Below are positions 26,129 to 39,562 of a stretch of 64,000 nucleotides of DNA, piece by piece (the first letter of the stretch is position 1; the number at the start of each line of letters is the position of its first letter). This DNA is from Pseudophaeobacter flagellatus (GTDB lineage Bacteria; Pseudomonadota; Alphaproteobacteria; Rhodobacterales; Rhodobacteraceae): contig NZ_JAJQRG010000001.1 of NCBI RefSeq assembly GCF_021228235.1, positions 248,001 to 312,000 on the forward strand. Direction: 5' to 3'. The translations under genes and the position numbers were made by a program. Below the pieces are notes generated by a model. That model ran no database searches. It worked only from the letters and a program-made list of their open reading frames with translations, and was not told where the DNA came from.

Positions 26129-27427
26129 ATGCTGAAGGACCAGGACCGGATCTTTACCAACCTATACGGTATGCATGAGCGCAGCCTGAAAGGTGCCCAG
26201 GCGCGCGGCCATTGGGATGGGACATCGGGGATCATCGACAAGGGTCGGGACTGGATCGTCCAGACGATGAAGGATTCCGGCCTGCGTGGCCGTGGCGGTG
26301 CGGGTTTCCCCACCGGGCTGAAATGGTCTTTCATGCCGAAAGAGAGCGACGGGCGTCCATCCTATCTGGTTATCAACGCCGATGAATCCGAACCTGGCAC
26401 CTGCAAAGACCGCGAAATCATGCGCCATGATCCGCATACGCTGATCGAGGGCGCGCTGATTGCCAGCTTCGCGATGAACGCGCATACCTGCTACATCTAC
26501 CTGCGCGGCGAATATATCCGCGAGCGCGAGGCGCTGCAGGCGGCCATCGACGAATGCTACGACAAGGGGCTGCTGGGCAAGAACGCCGCTGGCTCCGGCT
26601 GGGATTTCGACGTCTTCCTGCACCATGGGGCTGGGGCCTATATCTGCGGCGAGGAAACCGCCCTGATCGAAAGCCTGGAAGGCAAAAAAGGCATGCCCCG
26701 GATGAAGCCGCCTTTCCCGGCGGGGGCGGGTCTCTATGGCTGCCCCACCACGGTTAATAACGTGGAGTCGATTGCCGTTGTGCCCACCATCCTGCGCCGC
26801 GGTGCGGATTGGTTTGCAGGCTTTGGCCGCCCCAATAATGCCGGCACCAAACTCTTTGCCATTTCGGGGCACGTCAACAACCCTTGTGTGGTGGAAGAGG
26901 CGATGAGCATCTCTTTTGAGGAGCTGATCGAAAAGCACTGCGGTGGTATTCGCGGCGGCTGGGACAATCTGCTGGCAGTGATCCCCGGTGGCTCCTCTGT
27001 GCCTTGTGTTCGCGGTGAAAACATGCGCGATGCAATCATGGATTTTGATTACCTGCGCGGCGAACTTGGTTCGGGCCTTGGTACCGCTGCGGTCATCGTG
27101 ATGGACAAGCAGACCGATATCATCAAGGCGATCTGGCGTCTGGCGAAATTCTACAAACACGAAAGCTGCGGCCAGTGTACGCCTTGCCGCGAAGGCACCG
27201 GCTGGATGATGCGGGTTATGGAACGTCTGGTCAAAGGCGAGGCGGATCTAGAAGAAATCGACATGCTGTGGGATGTGACCAAGCAGGTCGAAGGCCACAC
27301 CATCTGCGCCTTGGGCGATGCGGCGGCCTGGCCCATTCAGGGGTTGATCCGCAACTTCCGCGATGAAATCGAAGACCGCATCAAAGCGCAGAAAACTGGC
27401 CGCAAAAGCGCCATCGCTGCCGAATGA
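26129..27427 (+). CDS. nuoF: NADH-quinone oxidoreductase subunit F
   Basis: 432 residues, the 51-kDa subunit that binds NADH and FMN. The NADH/FMN glycine-rich loop is [18 protein letters not shown] (~residues 52-70); [15 protein letters not shown] is the FMN-binding part; cluster N3 cysteines are in [13 protein letters not shown] with the fourth in [13 protein letters not shown]. Full length. Its TGA overlaps a possible ATG of the next gene. Confidence 0.98.
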   Translation: MLKDQDRIFTNLYGMHERSLKGAQARGHWDGTSGIIDKGRDWIVQTMKDSGLRGRGGAGFPTGLKWSFMPKESDGRPSYLVINADESEPGTCKDREIMRHDPHTLIEGALIASFAMNAHTCYIYLRGEYIREREALQAAIDECYDKGLLGKNAAGSGWDFDVFLHHGAGAYICGEETALIESLEGKKGMPRMKPPFPAGAGLYGCPTTVNNVESIAVVPTILRRGADWFAGFGRPNNAGTKLFAISGHVNNPCVVEEAMSISFEELIEKHCGGIRGGWDNLLAVIPGGSSVPCVRGENMRDAIMDFDYLRGELGSGLGTAAVIVMDKQTDIIKAIWRLAKFYKHESCGQCTPCREGTGWMMRVMERLVKGEADLEEIDMLWDVTKQVEGHTICALGDAAAWPIQGLIRNFRDEIEDRIKAQKTGRKSAIAAE

Positions 27428-27450
27428 TGGGGCGTAAGGGACCAATGTTG

Positions 27451-27792
27451 ATGGGACATGTCAAATTGATGACGGCGACGCTTGTCGCAACCGCGCTTTT
27501 GGCGGCGTGCAGCGATAAGGACATGCGGCCTGTGTTTGATGGTGTGCCGTTCCGCACCAAGGCCTCTGTTGTCGATAAGAAAGTCACGCGGGCGCGATTC
27601 GAGGCGGAGGTCTACGACGTTGCGGCCTCGCCTCTGGGCGCGCGCGAGGCGATGCGCTATGCGGGCACCACCTATTGCATCCAGAACTACGGCACCTCCC
27701 GTATCGACTGGCCGCTGGATCTGGACGACCCAGAGGTGCCACTGCCGCGTGATGGCGACAATGCCGTGCTGCAGGGGGTCTGCAAGTCGTGA
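27451..27792 (+). CDS. Putative lipoprotein in the nuo operon (nuoF-nuoG)
   Basis: 113 residues from the ATG at 27451, which has AAGGGA nine bases upstream; the frame can also start at 27424, overlapping the nuoF stop. A lipoprotein signal ends in the lipobox LLAAC, followed by SDK. The mature part is ~95 residues with FDGVPFRTKA, two later cysteines (YCIQNYG and VCKS) and no known domain. It should be anchored in an envelope membrane facing the periplasm. Cotranscription with nuo is clear from spacing; function is unknown. Confidence 0.75.
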   Translation: MGHVKLMTATLVATALLAACSDKDMRPVFDGVPFRTKASVVDKKVTRARFEAEVYDVAASPLGAREAMRYAGTTYCIQNYGTSRIDWPLDLDDPEVPLPRDGDNAVLQGVCKS

Positions 27793-27889
27793 GCATGACC
27801 CGGGCATATTCTGGCCAATTGGCGGCGGCGTTATTGCATAACGCAGCCGTTTTTGGGCCTTCTGCCTCTCCATACTTCAGGAGAGACCG

Positions 27890-28315
27890 ATGAAATATGC
27901 TCAGATGAAACTGGCCTGGATTGCACCATTGATGGCGGCAGCGGCGTTTGCCGGTCCTTTGACTGCGGCGGCAAAACCGTCCCTGCGGGATGTGCCGGAA
28001 ATCGAAAACCCGCTGTTTGCCGTTGCGATGGCAAAAGAGGTGGCGGATCATTGTGACAGCCTCGGCGCGCGCTTCTTTAAAGGCGTGGGCGAATTGCGTC
28101 GATTGCGGGCGCGGGCCAATAACCTTGGCTACGCTGATGGCGAAATCCGCGCCTATATCGAATCCGACGTTGAAAAGGCCCGGATGCGGGCCAAGGGCGA
28201 AAGACTGCTGGCGGCGCGCGGCGTCTCTTATGGCAATCCAGAAACATTCTGTGCGTTCGGTCGTGCGGAAATCAAGAAAAACAGCGCGATCGGCGCGTTA
28301 CTGAGGGCGAAATAG
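27890..28315 (+). CDS. DUF5333-type secreted protein in the nuo operon
   Basis: 141 residues with a signal peptide (LAWIAPLMAAAAFAGPLTAAA), so likely periplasmic. The mature chain is helical and rich in Arg and Ala (ELRRLRARANNLGYADGEIRAYIESD), with two cysteines (DHCDSLG and TFCAFG) placed to form one disulfide. The pattern and position just before nuoG match DUF5333 proteins of Rhodobacterales. AGGAGAG lies upstream of the start and nuoG begins three bases after the stop. Role unknown. Confidence 0.8.
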   Translation: MKYAQMKLAWIAPLMAAAAFAGPLTAAAKPSLRDVPEIENPLFAVAMAKEVADHCDSLGARFFKGVGELRRLRARANNLGYADGEIRAYIESDVEKARMRAKGERLLAARGVSYGNPETFCAFGRAEIKKNSAIGALLRAK

Positions 28316-28318
28316 ACC

Positions 28319-30337
28319 ATGGCAGACCTCCGCAAGATCAACATTGACGGAACCGAGGTTGAGGTGGACGGGGCGATGACCCTGATCCAGGCCTGTGAAG
28401 AGGCGGGGGTGGAAATCCCGCGCTTCTGCTATCATGAGCGTCTGTCGATCGCCGGCAACTGCCGGATGTGTCTGGTAGAAGTCGTGGGCGGCCCGCCCAA
28501 ACCTGCCGCTTCCTGCGCGATGCAGGTGCGTGACTTGCGTCCTGGGCCGGAAGGTCAGGCACCACAGGTGAAGACCAATTCGCCGATGGTGAAAAAGGCG
28601 CGCGAAGGGGTGATGGAGTTCCTCCTGATCAACCACCCGCTGGATTGCCCGATCTGCGATCAGGGCGGCGAATGTGATCTGCAGGATCAGGCTATGGCCT
28701 ATGGCGTTGATTTTTCGCGCTTTCGCGAACCCAAGCGCGCGGTGGACGATCTGGACCTTGGCCCGCTTGTCGGCACCGCGATGACCCGCTGCATTTCTTG
28801 CACCCGCTGCGTACGCTTCACCACCGAGGTGGCCGGCATCACCCAGATGGGCCAGACCGGACGCGGCGAGGATGCAGAGATCACCTCCTATCTGAACGAA
28901 ACCTTGGACAGCAACCTGCAGGGCAACATCATTGATCTGTGCCCGGTTGGCGCGCTGACCTCGAAGCCTTATGCGTTTACCGCCCGCCCTTGGGAGCTCA
29001 CCAAGACCGAAACCATCGACGTAATGGACGCGCTTGGCTCCAACATCCGGGTTGACACCAAGGGCCGCGAAGTGATGCGCATCCTGCCGCGCAACCATGA
29101 TGGCGTGAACGAGGAGTGGATCTCCGACAAGACTCGCTTTGTCTGGGATGGCCTGCGTCGTCAGCGTCTGGACACGCCTTATGTGCGTGAGAACGGCAAA
29201 CTGCGCAAAGCCAGCTGGCCCGAGGCGCTTGATGTGGCTGCCGAGGCGATGAAGGGCAAGAAGATTGCTGGTTTGATCGGTGATCTGGTCCCGGTTGAAG
29301 CGGCTTTTGCACTGAAGCAGCTGGTTGAAGCCCAGGGCGGCCAGGTCGAATGCCGGACCGATAATGCGCGCCTGCCGATCGGAGACCGGGCTGGCTATGT
29401 CGGCACCGCAGCCATTGAGGATATCGACAACGCCAAGGCAATCATGTTGATCGGCACCGATCCGCGCAATGAATCGCCGGTGCTGAACGCGCGCCTGCGC
29501 CGGGCCTGGATCAATGGGGCCACTATCGGCCTGATCGGCCAGCCTGTCGATCTGACCTATGACTATACCCATCTGGGCACTGATCGCGCCGCGCTGGAAG
29601 CGCTGCAGTCTGGCGATCACTCTGGCGCTGAGGGCAAGGAAACCCTGGTGATTGTGGGGCAGGGCGCCCTGCGTGAGGCCGATGGTCTTGCAGTCCTGGC
29701 CCATGCCCAGAAATTTGCCGCTGATACCGGATCAAAACTCTTGGTGCTGCATACTGCGGCGGCACGGGTTGGCGCGATGGATATCGGCGCGGTGACCGAA
29801 GGCGGCATGGCCGCCGCCATCGAGGGGGCCGAGGTGATCTACAACCTGGGCGCGGACGAGGTGGAAATCGACGCCGGTGCCTTTGTGATCTATCAGGGCA
29901 GCCATGGTGATCGCGGCGCACATCGTGCTGACGTGATCCTGCCAGGCGCTGCCTATACCGAAGAAAACGGCCTTTTTGTCAATACCGAAGGACGGCCCCA
30001 GCTGGCGATGCGCGCGGGCTTTGCCCCCGGTGAAGCCAAGGAAAACTGGGCCATTTTGCGCGCGCTTAGCGCCGAGGTGGACGCAACTTTGCAGTATGAC
30101 TCGCTGGCGCAGCTGCGTCAGGCCCTGGTCAAGCAGGTGCCGCATCTGGCACAGGTCGATCAGGTGATCGAGAATGAGGGCACGCCGCTGGAACTGGGTC
30201 CGCTGGGCAAGGCGGCATTCCTGCCTGCGGTCAAGGATTTCTACCTGAGCAACCCGATTGCCCGAGCTTCCAAACTGATGGCAGAACTCTCGGCCAGTGC
30301 AAAGGCCCGCCGGGCCGAAAAGATGGCGGCCGAGTGA
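28319..30337 (+). CDS. nuoG: NADH-quinone oxidoreductase subunit G
   Basis: 672 residues, the 75-kDa subunit, of the shorter mitochondrial-like length. The N-terminal ferredoxin domain binds N1b: [19 protein letters not shown] and a further Cys. The His-ligated cluster N5 region is [20 protein letters not shown], and N4 is [10 protein letters not shown] with a later Cys in DLCPVGAL. The rest is an inactive molybdopterin-oxidoreductase-like domain. There is no extra N7 cluster motif. A GTG start of the next gene overlaps its stop (GTGA). Confidence 0.97.
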   Translation: MADLRKINIDGTEVEVDGAMTLIQACEEAGVEIPRFCYHERLSIAGNCRMCLVEVVGGPPKPAASCAMQVRDLRPGPEGQAPQVKTNSPMVKKAREGVMEFLLINHPLDCPICDQGGECDLQDQAMAYGVDFSRFREPKRAVDDLDLGPLVGTAMTRCISCTRCVRFTTEVAGITQMGQTGRGEDAEITSYLNETLDSNLQGNIIDLCPVGALTSKPYAFTARPWELTKTETIDVMDALGSNIRVDTKGREVMRILPRNHDGVNEEWISDKTRFVWDGLRRQRLDTPYVRENGKLRKASWPEALDVAAEAMKGKKIAGLIGDLVPVEAAFALKQLVEAQGGQVECRTDNARLPIGDRAGYVGTAAIEDIDNAKAIMLIGTDPRNESPVLNARLRRAWINGATIGLIGQPVDLTYDYTHLGTDRAALEALQSGDHSGAEGKETLVIVGQGALREADGLAVLAHAQKFAADTGSKLLVLHTAAARVGAMDIGAVTEGGMAAAIEGAEVIYNLGADEVEIDAGAFVIYQGSHGDRGAHRADVILPGAAYTEENGLFVNTEGRPQLAMRAGFAPGEAKENWAILRALSAEVDATLQYDSLAQLRQALVKQVPHLAQVDQVIENEGTPLELGPLGKAAFLPAVKDFYLSNPIARASKLMAELSASAKARRAEKMAAE

Positions 30338-30720
30338 TCCGCGCTGCACTCATATCGTTTCTGACGCTGGCGGCCTGTGCGCCGATCCCCGGCGGTTCAG
30401 TGGATGGCGTTGCCCCCCAGTACAACGGGGTCGGCACCAGCCTGCTGGACGGCGATCTGGTGCAATTTCACGTCTCTATGTCTGGTGTCGCCGCAGGTGC
30501 GGATCTGGACAACTATGCCGAATGTGCCGCAGCACAATATGCGCTGATCCGCGGTTATGGGTTTGCGCGCCACGTGCGCACAAAAATGAAACAAGAGGGT
30601 GGCAATCAGATGGCCGATGCTGTCTACACGATCTCGCCCTCCCTTCCGCGCGGTTTGCGCACCATCGATGCAGAAGTCGTGGTCGCCAATTGCGAGGCTA
30701 ACGGAATACCTACGGTGTGA
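30334..30720 (+). CDS. Putative lipoprotein in the nuo operon (nuoG-nuoH)
   Basis: 128 residues starting at a GTG that overlaps the nuoG stop. The N-terminal [14 protein letters not shown] is a lipoprotein signal with lipobox LAAC, so the protein should be lipid-anchored and periplasm-facing. The mature part has [16 protein letters not shown] and two cysteines (ECAAAQYA and NCEANG), with [14 protein letters not shown]. No known family is recognised. It ends six bases before nuoH. Together with the lipoprotein at 27451 it gives two periplasmic lipoproteins in a complex I operon. Confidence 0.78.
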   Translation: MIRAALISFLTLAACAPIPGGSVDGVAPQYNGVGTSLLDGDLVQFHVSMSGVAAGADLDNYAECAAAQYALIRGYGFARHVRTKMKQEGGNQMADAVYTISPSLPRGLRTIDAEVVVANCEANGIPTV

Positions 30721-30726
30721 GGACCT

Positions 30727-32688
<1,962 letters not shown>

Positions 32689-32692
<4 letters not shown>

Positions 32693-33291
32693 GCGTTTTT
32701 GCCTTCTACCTCTTCGCCATCAGCGCCATCACCGGCGGGCTGTTCACTGTGATCAGCCGCCAGCCGGTGCATTCGGTGCTGTGGCTGATCCTGGCCTTTA
32801 TCTCTTCGGCCGGGTTGTTTGTGCTGCTGGGGGCGGAATTCGTCGCCATGCTGCTGGTCATCGTCTACGTGGGGGCGGTTGCGGTACTCTTCCTCTTTGT
32901 GGTGATGATGCTGGATGTGGATTTTGCCGCCCTCAAGGCCGAGATGGCGCAGTATATGCCGCTGGCCCTGCTGATCGGCCTGGTCATTCTGATGCAGTTT
33001 GTCATGGCCTATGGCAGCTGGGAAAGTGCGCATGGCGCCGCCGAACAACTGGCGCAGCCAATTCCGACAGACCGGCACAACACCGAGGCCCTGGGCCTTA
33101 TCATTTATGATCAATATTTCCTTCTGTTCCAGCTTTCGGGTTTGATCCTGCTGGTTGCCATGATTGGCGCCATCACCCTGACCCTGCGCCATCGCAAAGA
33201 TGTCAAACGCCAGGACGTGATGCTGCAAATGTCGCGTGATCCGGCCAAGGCCATGGAACTGAAAGACATCAAACCGGGGCAGGGGCTTTAA
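32689..33291 (+). CDS. nuoJ: NADH-quinone oxidoreductase subunit J
   Basis: 200 residues with five predicted transmembrane helices (ND6 homologue). The third helix holds the conserved [22 protein letters not shown] with the glutamate and the pi-bulge region that links quinone chemistry to the proton channels. The C-terminal ~35 residues are polar and cytosolic. It starts within the last codon of the preceding gene. Confidence 0.96.
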
Positions 33292-33293
33292 TA

Positions 33294-33599
33294 ATGATTG
33301 GTATCGAGCATTACCTCACCGTTGCGGCGACATTGTTCGTCATTGGCATTTTCGGGCTGTTCCTGAACCGCAAGAACGTGATCATCCTGCTGATGAGCAT
33401 CGAGTTGATGCTGCTGGCGGTGAATATCAACCTTGTGGCCTTCTCCAGCTTCCTTGGGGATCTGGTGGGGCAGGTCTTTACCCTGTTCGTGCTGACCGTC
33501 GCCGCCGCCGAGGCCGCCATTGGTTTGGCGATCCTGGTCTGCTTCTTCCGAAACCGCGGCTCCATCGCCGTGGAAGACATCAATATGATGAAGGGCTAA
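33294..33599 (+). CDS. nuoK: NADH-quinone oxidoreductase subunit K
   Basis: 101 residues, three transmembrane helices (ND4L homologue). The conserved glutamates of the E-channel are in [15 protein letters not shown] and [14 protein letters not shown]. Full length and separated from nuoJ by two bases. Downstream, nuoL follows after six bases. Confidence 0.97.
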   Translation: MIGIEHYLTVAATLFVIGIFGLFLNRKNVIILLMSIELMLLAVNINLVAFSSFLGDLVGQVFTLFVLTVAAAEAAIGLAILVCFFRNRGSIAVEDINMMKG

Positions 33600-33605
33600 A
33601 GCATC

Positions 33606-35723
33606 ATGGAAACCATCCTTCTCTTTGCCCCTCTGATGGGCGCGCTGATTTGTGGCTTTGGCCATAAATATATCGGCGAGAAAGCCGCCATGGTGACGGC
33701 GACGGGCCTGTTGTTCCTCTCGGCGCTCTTGTCCTGGATTACCTTTCTTGGATTTGACGGGGTTACCCGCCAGATCGAGGTCATGACCTGGATTGAAAGT
33801 GGTTCACTGTCTACGTCTTGGGGGATCCGGCTGGACCGGCTGACCGCCCTGATGCTGATTGTTGTCACCTCGGTGTCCAGCCTGGTTCACCTCTACAGCT
33901 TTGGCTACATGGCGGATGACCCGCAGTGGAAAGAGGGCGAGAGCTACAAGCCGCGCTTCTTTGCCTATCTGTCCTTCTTTACCTTTGCCATGCTGATGCT
34001 GGTGACCTCGGATAACCTGGTGCAGATGTTCTTCGGCTGGGAAGGTGTTGGCGTAGCCTCTTACCTGTTGATCGGCTTCTACTACCGCAAGCCAAGCGCA
34101 AATGCCGCTGCGATGAAGGCCTTTATCGTCAACCGGGTTGGGGACTTTGGCTTTGCGCTGGGGATCTTTGGTCTGTTCCTGATGACCGACAGCATCAACT
34201 TCTCTGATATTTTTGCTGCCATTCCCACCGAGGTTTCCGGGCAGCAGATTTCCTTCCTTTGGGGCGAATGGGACGCGGCGAACCTGTTGGCGGTTCTGCT
34301 GTTTATCGGCGCGATGGGGAAATCGGCGCAGCTGTTCCTGCACACCTGGCTACCAGATGCGATGGAAGGCCCGACACCTGTTTCGGCGTTGATCCATGCG
34401 GCGACCATGGTTACCGCCGGCGTCTTTCTGGTCTGCCGCATGTCGCCGCTGATGGAGTTTGCGCCGCAGGCAACCATGTTCATCACGGTGATTGGTGCCT
34501 CTACGGCTTTCTTTGCCGCAACGGTGGGCCTGGTTCAGACCGACATCAAACGCGTCATCGCCTATTCCACCTGTTCGCAGCTGGGCTACATGTTCGTGGC
34601 TGCTGGCGTCGGCATGTATTCGGCGGCGATGTTCCACCTGTTCACGCATGCCTTTTTCAAGGCGATGCTGTTCCTGGGCGCCGGTTCGGTCATCCACGCC
34701 ATGCACCATGAGCAGGACATGATGAACTACGGCGGGCTGCGCAAAAAGATCCCCTATACCTATTGGGCGATGATGATCGGCACCCTGGCCATCACCGGTG
34801 TTGGCATCCCGCTGACACAGATCGGTTTTGCCGGCTTCCTGTCCAAGGATGCCATCATCGAGAGCGCCTTTGCCGGTGGATCCAACTATGGGTTCTGGCT
34901 GCTGGTGATTGCTGCATTCATGACCTCCTTCTACAGCTGGCGCCTGATGTTCCTGACCTTCTTTGGCAAGCCACGTGGCGACAAACATACCCATGATCAC
35001 GCACATGAGAGCCCGATGACCATGCTGATCCCGCTTGGAGTGCTGGCGCTGGGTGCGGTCTTCTCTGGCATGATCTGGTACGGCAGCTTCTTTGGGCATG
35101 CCGACAAGGTTGGAAAATTCTACGGCATCCCCGTGGCCGAAGCCTCGGCTGATGCCCATGGCGAAGCTGCAGAGGTCCACGGCGAGGCAGCAGAGGGTCA
35201 TGGCGAAAGCGATACGCATGGCACCTCCGCCGAGGCAGGCGAGCATCACTATGTCTTTGACGGCCAACCAGGAGAGGGCGCGCTGTACTTTGCCGCCGAC
35301 AACCATGTGTTGGACGATGCCCATGCCGCGCCAAAATGGGTCAAGGTCTCGCCCTTTATCGCGATGTCCCTGGGGCTGCTGCTGGCTGTTTGGTTCTACA
35401 TCGTGAACCCCAGCCTGCCGGGGCGCTTGGCCAACAACTTCCAGCCGCTCTACCTGTTCCTCAAGAACAAGTGGTACTTTGACGAGCTGTATGACGCGAT
35501 CTTTGTCAAACCAGCCTTGGCCATTGGCCGCTTCTTCTGGAAGCGTGGCGACGGCAATGTAATTGATGGCTTCCTGAATGGGGTTGCCATGGGGATTGTT
35601 CCCTTCTTCACCAAACTTGCCGGCCGCGCGCAGTCCGGTTTCATCTTTACCTATGCCTTCTGGATGGTGCTGGGCATTGCAGCCCTGATCACCTGGATGT
35701 CGATCGGCGGAGGAGCCCACTGA
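33606..35723 (+). CDS. nuoL: NADH-quinone oxidoreductase subunit L
   Basis: 705 residues, the distal antiporter-like proton-pumping subunit, longer than the ~613 of E. coli NuoL. Antiporter core motifs include [19 protein letters not shown] with the key Glu, [30 protein letters not shown] and [24 protein letters not shown]. Between late helices there is a His/Ala/Glu-rich insert (~residues 511-552) with repeated HGEAAE-like units. The lateral helix HL and C-terminal transmembrane helix are present. Its stop overlaps the nuoM start (TGATG). Confidence 0.97.
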   Translation: METILLFAPLMGALICGFGHKYIGEKAAMVTATGLLFLSALLSWITFLGFDGVTRQIEVMTWIESGSLSTSWGIRLDRLTALMLIVVTSVSSLVHLYSFGYMADDPQWKEGESYKPRFFAYLSFFTFAMLMLVTSDNLVQMFFGWEGVGVASYLLIGFYYRKPSANAAAMKAFIVNRVGDFGFALGIFGLFLMTDSINFSDIFAAIPTEVSGQQISFLWGEWDAANLLAVLLFIGAMGKSAQLFLHTWLPDAMEGPTPVSALIHAATMVTAGVFLVCRMSPLMEFAPQATMFITVIGASTAFFAATVGLVQTDIKRVIAYSTCSQLGYMFVAAGVGMYSAAMFHLFTHAFFKAMLFLGAGSVIHAMHHEQDMMNYGGLRKKIPYTYWAMMIGTLAITGVGIPLTQIGFAGFLSKDAIIESAFAGGSNYGFWLLVIAAFMTSFYSWRLMFLTFFGKPRGDKHTHDHAHESPMTMLIPLGVLALGAVFSGMIWYGSFFGHADKVGKFYGIPVAEASADAHGEAAEVHGEAAEGHGESDTHGTSAEAGEHHYVFDGQPGEGALYFAADNHVLDDAHAAPKWVKVSPFIAMSLGLLLAVWFYIVNPSLPGRLANNFQPLYLFLKNKWYFDELYDAIFVKPALAIGRFFWKRGDGNVIDGFLNGVAMGIVPFFTKLAGRAQSGFIFTYAFWMVLGIAALITWMSIGGGAH

Positions 35724-37270
35724 TGGACAACCTTCTATCAATTGTCACTTTCATCCCTGCTGTAGCGGCTGCTGTTATGGCACTGCTGATGCGCGGCGAG
35801 GATGAAGCGGCGCAGCGCAATGCCAAGCGGCTTGCGCTGATTACCACCAGCCTTACCTTTTTGGTCAGCCTGGGGATCTACACCCAGTTTGACCCTACCA
35901 ATACCGGCTTTCAGTTCGTCGAAGAGCACGACTGGGTCTTTGGCTTGAAGTACAAGATGGGTGTCGACGGCATTTCGGTGCTGTTTGTCCTGCTGACCAC
36001 CTTTGTGATGCCGCTGACCATTCTGGCCAGCTGGAAGGTGACGACCCGCGTCAAGGAATACATGATTGCCTTCCTGCTGCTGGAAACCCTGATGTTGGGT
36101 GTTTTCATGGCGCTGGATCTGGTGCTGTTTTACATGTTCTTTGAGGCAGGCCTCATTCCGATGTTCCTGATCATCGGCATCTGGGGCGGCAAGGAACGCA
36201 TCTACGCCTCCTTCAAGTTCTTTCTCTATACCTTCCTCGGCTCTGTCTTGATGCTGGTGGCCATGGTGGCAATGTATGCCGATGCGGGCACCACCGATAT
36301 CGAAACCCTGCTGACGCATAGTTTCTCAGCCAGCAGCTTTGACGTGTTTGGCATTCATGTGGTTGGCGGTATGCAGACGCTGATGTTCCTCGCCTTCTTT
36401 GCCAGCTTTGCGGTGAAGATGCCGATGTGGCCGGTGCACACCTGGCTGCCAGATGCCCACGTGCAGGCGCCAACGGCTGGGTCTGTCGTGCTGGCGGCAA
36501 TTCTGCTCAAGATGGGCGGCTATGGCTTCCTGCGGTTCTCGCTGCCGATGTTCCCAGTGGGTGCGGATGTGATGACTGATGTGATCCTGTGGATGTCGGC
36601 TATTGCGGTGGTCTATACCTCGCTGGTTGCAATGGTGCAGGAAGACATGAAAAAGCTGATCGCCTATTCATCCGTCGCGCATATGGGCTTTGTCACCATG
36701 GGGATCTTTGCGGCCAACCAGCAGGGGGTTGATGGGGCCATCTTCCAGATGCTTAGCCACGGCTTTATCTCGGCGGCGCTGTTCCTCTGTGTGGGCGTGA
36801 TCTACGACCGGATGCATACCCGCGACATCAGTGCCTATGGCGGTCTGGTGGTGCGTATGCCCGCCTACGCGCTAGTCTTCATGTTCTTCACCATGGGCAA
36901 CGTTGGCTTGCCGGGCACCTCTGGCTTTGTTGGTGAATTCCTGACCCTGATGGGCACCTTCCAGAAAAACACCTGGGTGGCAGCGGTTGCGGCCTCCGGC
37001 GTGATTTTCTCGGCGGCCTATGCGCTCTGGCTCTATCGTCGGGTGGTCTTTGGCGATCTGATCAAGGGCAGTCTGAAAACCATTCAGGACATGGACGCGC
37101 GTGAACGCTTTATCTTTGCGCCACTGGTTGTGATGACCATCCTTCTGGGCGTCTATCCGTCGCTGGTCACCGATATCATCAGTCCATCGACTGAAGCGCT
37201 GATCGCAAACTTTAACCAGTCTCTGGCTGCGGCGGATACCTCCGCTGTAATCCAGACTGCGTCGCACTAA
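35723..37270 (+). CDS. nuoM: NADH-quinone oxidoreductase subunit M
   Basis: 515 residues, second antiporter-like proton pump (ND4 homologue), ~14 transmembrane helices. Conserved sites are [20 protein letters not shown] with the essential Glu, [34 protein letters not shown] with the lysine, and [19 protein letters not shown]. Full length, coupled to nuoL by a one-base overlap. Confidence 0.98.
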   Translation: MDNLLSIVTFIPAVAAAVMALLMRGEDEAAQRNAKRLALITTSLTFLVSLGIYTQFDPTNTGFQFVEEHDWVFGLKYKMGVDGISVLFVLLTTFVMPLTILASWKVTTRVKEYMIAFLLLETLMLGVFMALDLVLFYMFFEAGLIPMFLIIGIWGGKERIYASFKFFLYTFLGSVLMLVAMVAMYADAGTTDIETLLTHSFSASSFDVFGIHVVGGMQTLMFLAFFASFAVKMPMWPVHTWLPDAHVQAPTAGSVVLAAILLKMGGYGFLRFSLPMFPVGADVMTDVILWMSAIAVVYTSLVAMVQEDMKKLIAYSSVAHMGFVTMGIFAANQQGVDGAIFQMLSHGFISAALFLCVGVIYDRMHTRDISAYGGLVVRMPAYALVFMFFTMGNVGLPGTSGFVGEFLTLMGTFQKNTWVAAVAASGVIFSAAYALWLYRRVVFGDLIKGSLKTIQDMDARERFIFAPLVVMTILLGVYPSLVTDIISPSTEALIANFNQSLAAADTSAVIQTASH

Positions 37271-37284
37271 GGGAGCATGGGCAG

Positions 37285-38724
37285 ATGATCCAAGCTGATC
37301 TCTCCGTAATTCTGCCAGAGATTATCCTGGCACTTTACGCAATGGCGGCGCTTTTGGGCGCAGTCTACACTGGCAAAGACAAGCTGGCCTCGGCGATCAC
37401 CTGGGCGACATCGGGCCTGATGGTGGTGCTGGCCTTGTGGATTGGCACCAGCGGCAGCGGCAGCACCACGGCTTTTGGCGGTATGTTTGTCGATGACGGC
37501 TTTGCCCGTTTTGCCAAGGTGACAATCCTGCTGGCGGCAGCCGCTGTTCTGGTGATGGGGCAGGAGTATATGTCGCGCCGTGGCATGCTGCGCTTTGAAT
37601 ACCCGATCCTGGTCGCGCTGAGCGCGGTCGGCATGATGGTCATGGTTTCCGCCGGTGATCTGATGTCACTGTACATGGGGTTGGAGCTGCAGTCGCTGGC
37701 GCTCTACGTTGTGGCCTCGATGCGCCGCGACAGTGTCAAATCGACGGAGGCAGGCCTGAAGTACTTTGTTCTGGGCGCGTTGTCCTCGGGGCTGCTGCTA
37801 TACGGTGCCTCGCTTGTCTACGGCTTTGCCGGTACCACTAAATTCTCGGGCATCATTGAGGTTGCCCAGCATGGCGAGGTCTCTGTGGGCTTGCTCTTTG
37901 GTCTGGTGATGCTGATTTCGGGCCTTGGCTTCAAGGTCTCTGCCGTGCCCTTCCACATGTGGACACCGGATGTCTATGAAGGCGCGCCAACACCGGTGAC
38001 GGCTTTCTTTGCCTCGGCCCCCAAAGTCGCCGCGATGGGCCTGTTTGCCCGGGTGATGCATGATGCCTTTGGCCATGCGATCAGCGATTGGAGCCAGGTT
38101 GTCGCGCTGCTGTCCGTTTTGTCGATGTTTCTTGGTGCGGTGGCGGCGATTGGCCAGCGCAATATCAAACGTCTGATGGCCTATTCCTCAATTGCCCATA
38201 TGGGCTATGCGCTGATGGGGCTGGCCGCGGGCACTCAGCTTGGTATCGAGGCGATGCTGGTCTATATGGCGATCTATGTTTCCATGAACATCGGCACCTT
38301 TGCCTTTATCCTGATGCTGCAAAAGGATGGCCAGCCTGTCACCGATATTCAGGCGCTGAACCAATATGCCCGCCGTGAACCCGGCAAGGCGCTGGCGGTT
38401 CTGATGCTGCTATTCTCGCTTGCGGGTGTACCGCCGATGCTGGGCTTCTTTGGCAAGTTCTACGTGCTGCGCGCCGCCTATGAGGCCGATCTGGCCTGGC
38501 TGGCGATTGCTGGTGTGGTTGCCTCGGTGATCGGTGCCTTCTATTATCTGCGTATCGTCTACTACATGTATTTCGGCGAAGAAGGCGAAGAGCTGGATCG
38601 CACGGGTTCGCCTGTGCTCTGGGTCTTCCTTATGGGGTCGGCTGCAGTGATGGTTCTGGGGATTATCAATATGTTTGGTGTCGATGGCGCAGCGGCTGCT
38701 GCGGCTGCGGCTCTGGTCCACTGA
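37285..38724 (+). CDS. nuoN: NADH-quinone oxidoreductase subunit N
   Basis: 479 residues, third antiporter-like subunit (ND2 homologue). Key motifs: [20 protein letters not shown] with the functional Glu, [29 protein letters not shown] with the lysine, and [16 protein letters not shown]. The C-terminus ends in an alanine run. It is the last nuo gene and is followed 19 bases later by a strong terminator. Confidence 0.98.
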   Translation: MIQADLSVILPEIILALYAMAALLGAVYTGKDKLASAITWATSGLMVVLALWIGTSGSGSTTAFGGMFVDDGFARFAKVTILLAAAAVLVMGQEYMSRRGMLRFEYPILVALSAVGMMVMVSAGDLMSLYMGLELQSLALYVVASMRRDSVKSTEAGLKYFVLGALSSGLLLYGASLVYGFAGTTKFSGIIEVAQHGEVSVGLLFGLVMLISGLGFKVSAVPFHMWTPDVYEGAPTPVTAFFASAPKVAAMGLFARVMHDAFGHAISDWSQVVALLSVLSMFLGAVAAIGQRNIKRLMAYSSIAHMGYALMGLAAGTQLGIEAMLVYMAIYVSMNIGTFAFILMLQKDGQPVTDIQALNQYARREPGKALAVLMLLFSLAGVPPMLGFFGKFYVLRAAYEADLAWLAIAGVVASVIGAFYYLRIVYYMYFGEEGEELDRTGSPVLWVFLMGSAAVMVLGIINMFGVDGAAAAAAAALVH

Positions 38725-38743
38725 ACGGTTTAACATCTCTGAC

Positions 38744-38775
38744 AAAGGGCCTGGTCCAGCGGACCGGGCCTTTTT
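38744..38775 (+). terminator. Terminator of the nuo operon
   Basis: GGCC-t-GGTCC and GGACC-g-GGCC pair around an AGC loop, with AAA before and TTTTT after. Read-through into birA, 20 bases on, remains possible. Confidence 0.88.
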
Positions 38776-38795
38776 GCCTTTCAAGGAATGAGACA

Positions 38796-39545
38796 ATGAC
38801 GGATTGGCCTGACGGTTACGGAAAGCGGATCTTGCAAGAGGTGGACAGCACCCTGGACGAGGCCAGGCGGATCGCGGCCGAACTGACGGGGCCGGAATGG
38901 ATCCTGGCCAAGCGCCAGACCAAAGGGCGTGGCCGTCGGGGCCGTGACTGGAAGGAACCGCAGGGTAATTTTGCCGCCACACTGGTAATGCGCCCAAGCG
39001 AGCCACCACAGCAGGTGGCGCTGCGTAGTTTTGTCGCCGCGCTAGCGGTCTATGACGCCTGCGAATCCCTGACCGGGCGCACCGTTGGTCTGGCGCTGAA
39101 ATGGCCCAATGACGTCTTGTTCAACGGCGGCAAGCTGTCTGGTATTTTGCTGGAAAGCTCGGGGGCGGGGCAGGGGCTGAACTACCTGGCCATTGGCATT
39201 GGCGTCAATTTGGTGGAAACACCGATGAAAGAATGGCTTGAGCCGGGGGCGGTCTGGCCGGTATCACTGCTGTCTGAAACCGGGGTGCAGGTCACACCCG
39301 AGGTCTTTTTAACCGCGCTGGCGGCGGCCTATGCCCGCTATGAACTGCAGTTCACCACCTATGGGTTTGACCCGATCCGCACCGCCTGGTTGGCACGCGC
39401 CGCCAAGCTTGGCGAGGTGATAATTGCAAGAACCAGTCATTCCGAGGTAGAAGGCACCTTCGAGACGGTAGACGCGGAGGGCAACCTTGTCCTAAACAGC
39501 GCCAACGGTCGGGTATCGATCCCCGCCGCCGACATCTTTTTCTGA
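38796..39545 (+). CDS. birA: Biotin-[acetyl-CoA-carboxylase] ligase
   Basis: 249 residues, a group I biotin protein ligase without the N-terminal DNA-binding domain of E. coli BirA, so it should not repress biotin genes. Catalytic motifs are KGRGRRGRDW (adenylate binding), GLALKWPNDVLFNGGKLSGIL and the C-terminal SH3-like cap. It biotinylates carrier lysines such as AccB and the MccA protein encoded at 16907. Starts 20 bases after the nuo terminator and 17 bases before coaX. Confidence 0.95.
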   Translation: MTDWPDGYGKRILQEVDSTLDEARRIAAELTGPEWILAKRQTKGRGRRGRDWKEPQGNFAATLVMRPSEPPQQVALRSFVAALAVYDACESLTGRTVGLALKWPNDVLFNGGKLSGILLESSGAGQGLNYLAIGIGVNLVETPMKEWLEPGAVWPVSLLSETGVQVTPEVFLTALAAAYARYELQFTTYGFDPIRTAWLARAAKLGEVIIARTSHSEVEGTFETVDAEGNLVLNSANGRVSIPAADIFF

Positions 39546-39562
39546 GCGCAAAAGGGCATTCC

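Noticed and set aside
34350-35741. 463-codon minus-strand frame over nuoL
   Set aside because: Mirror of a conserved membrane protein gene; no start context and no motif.
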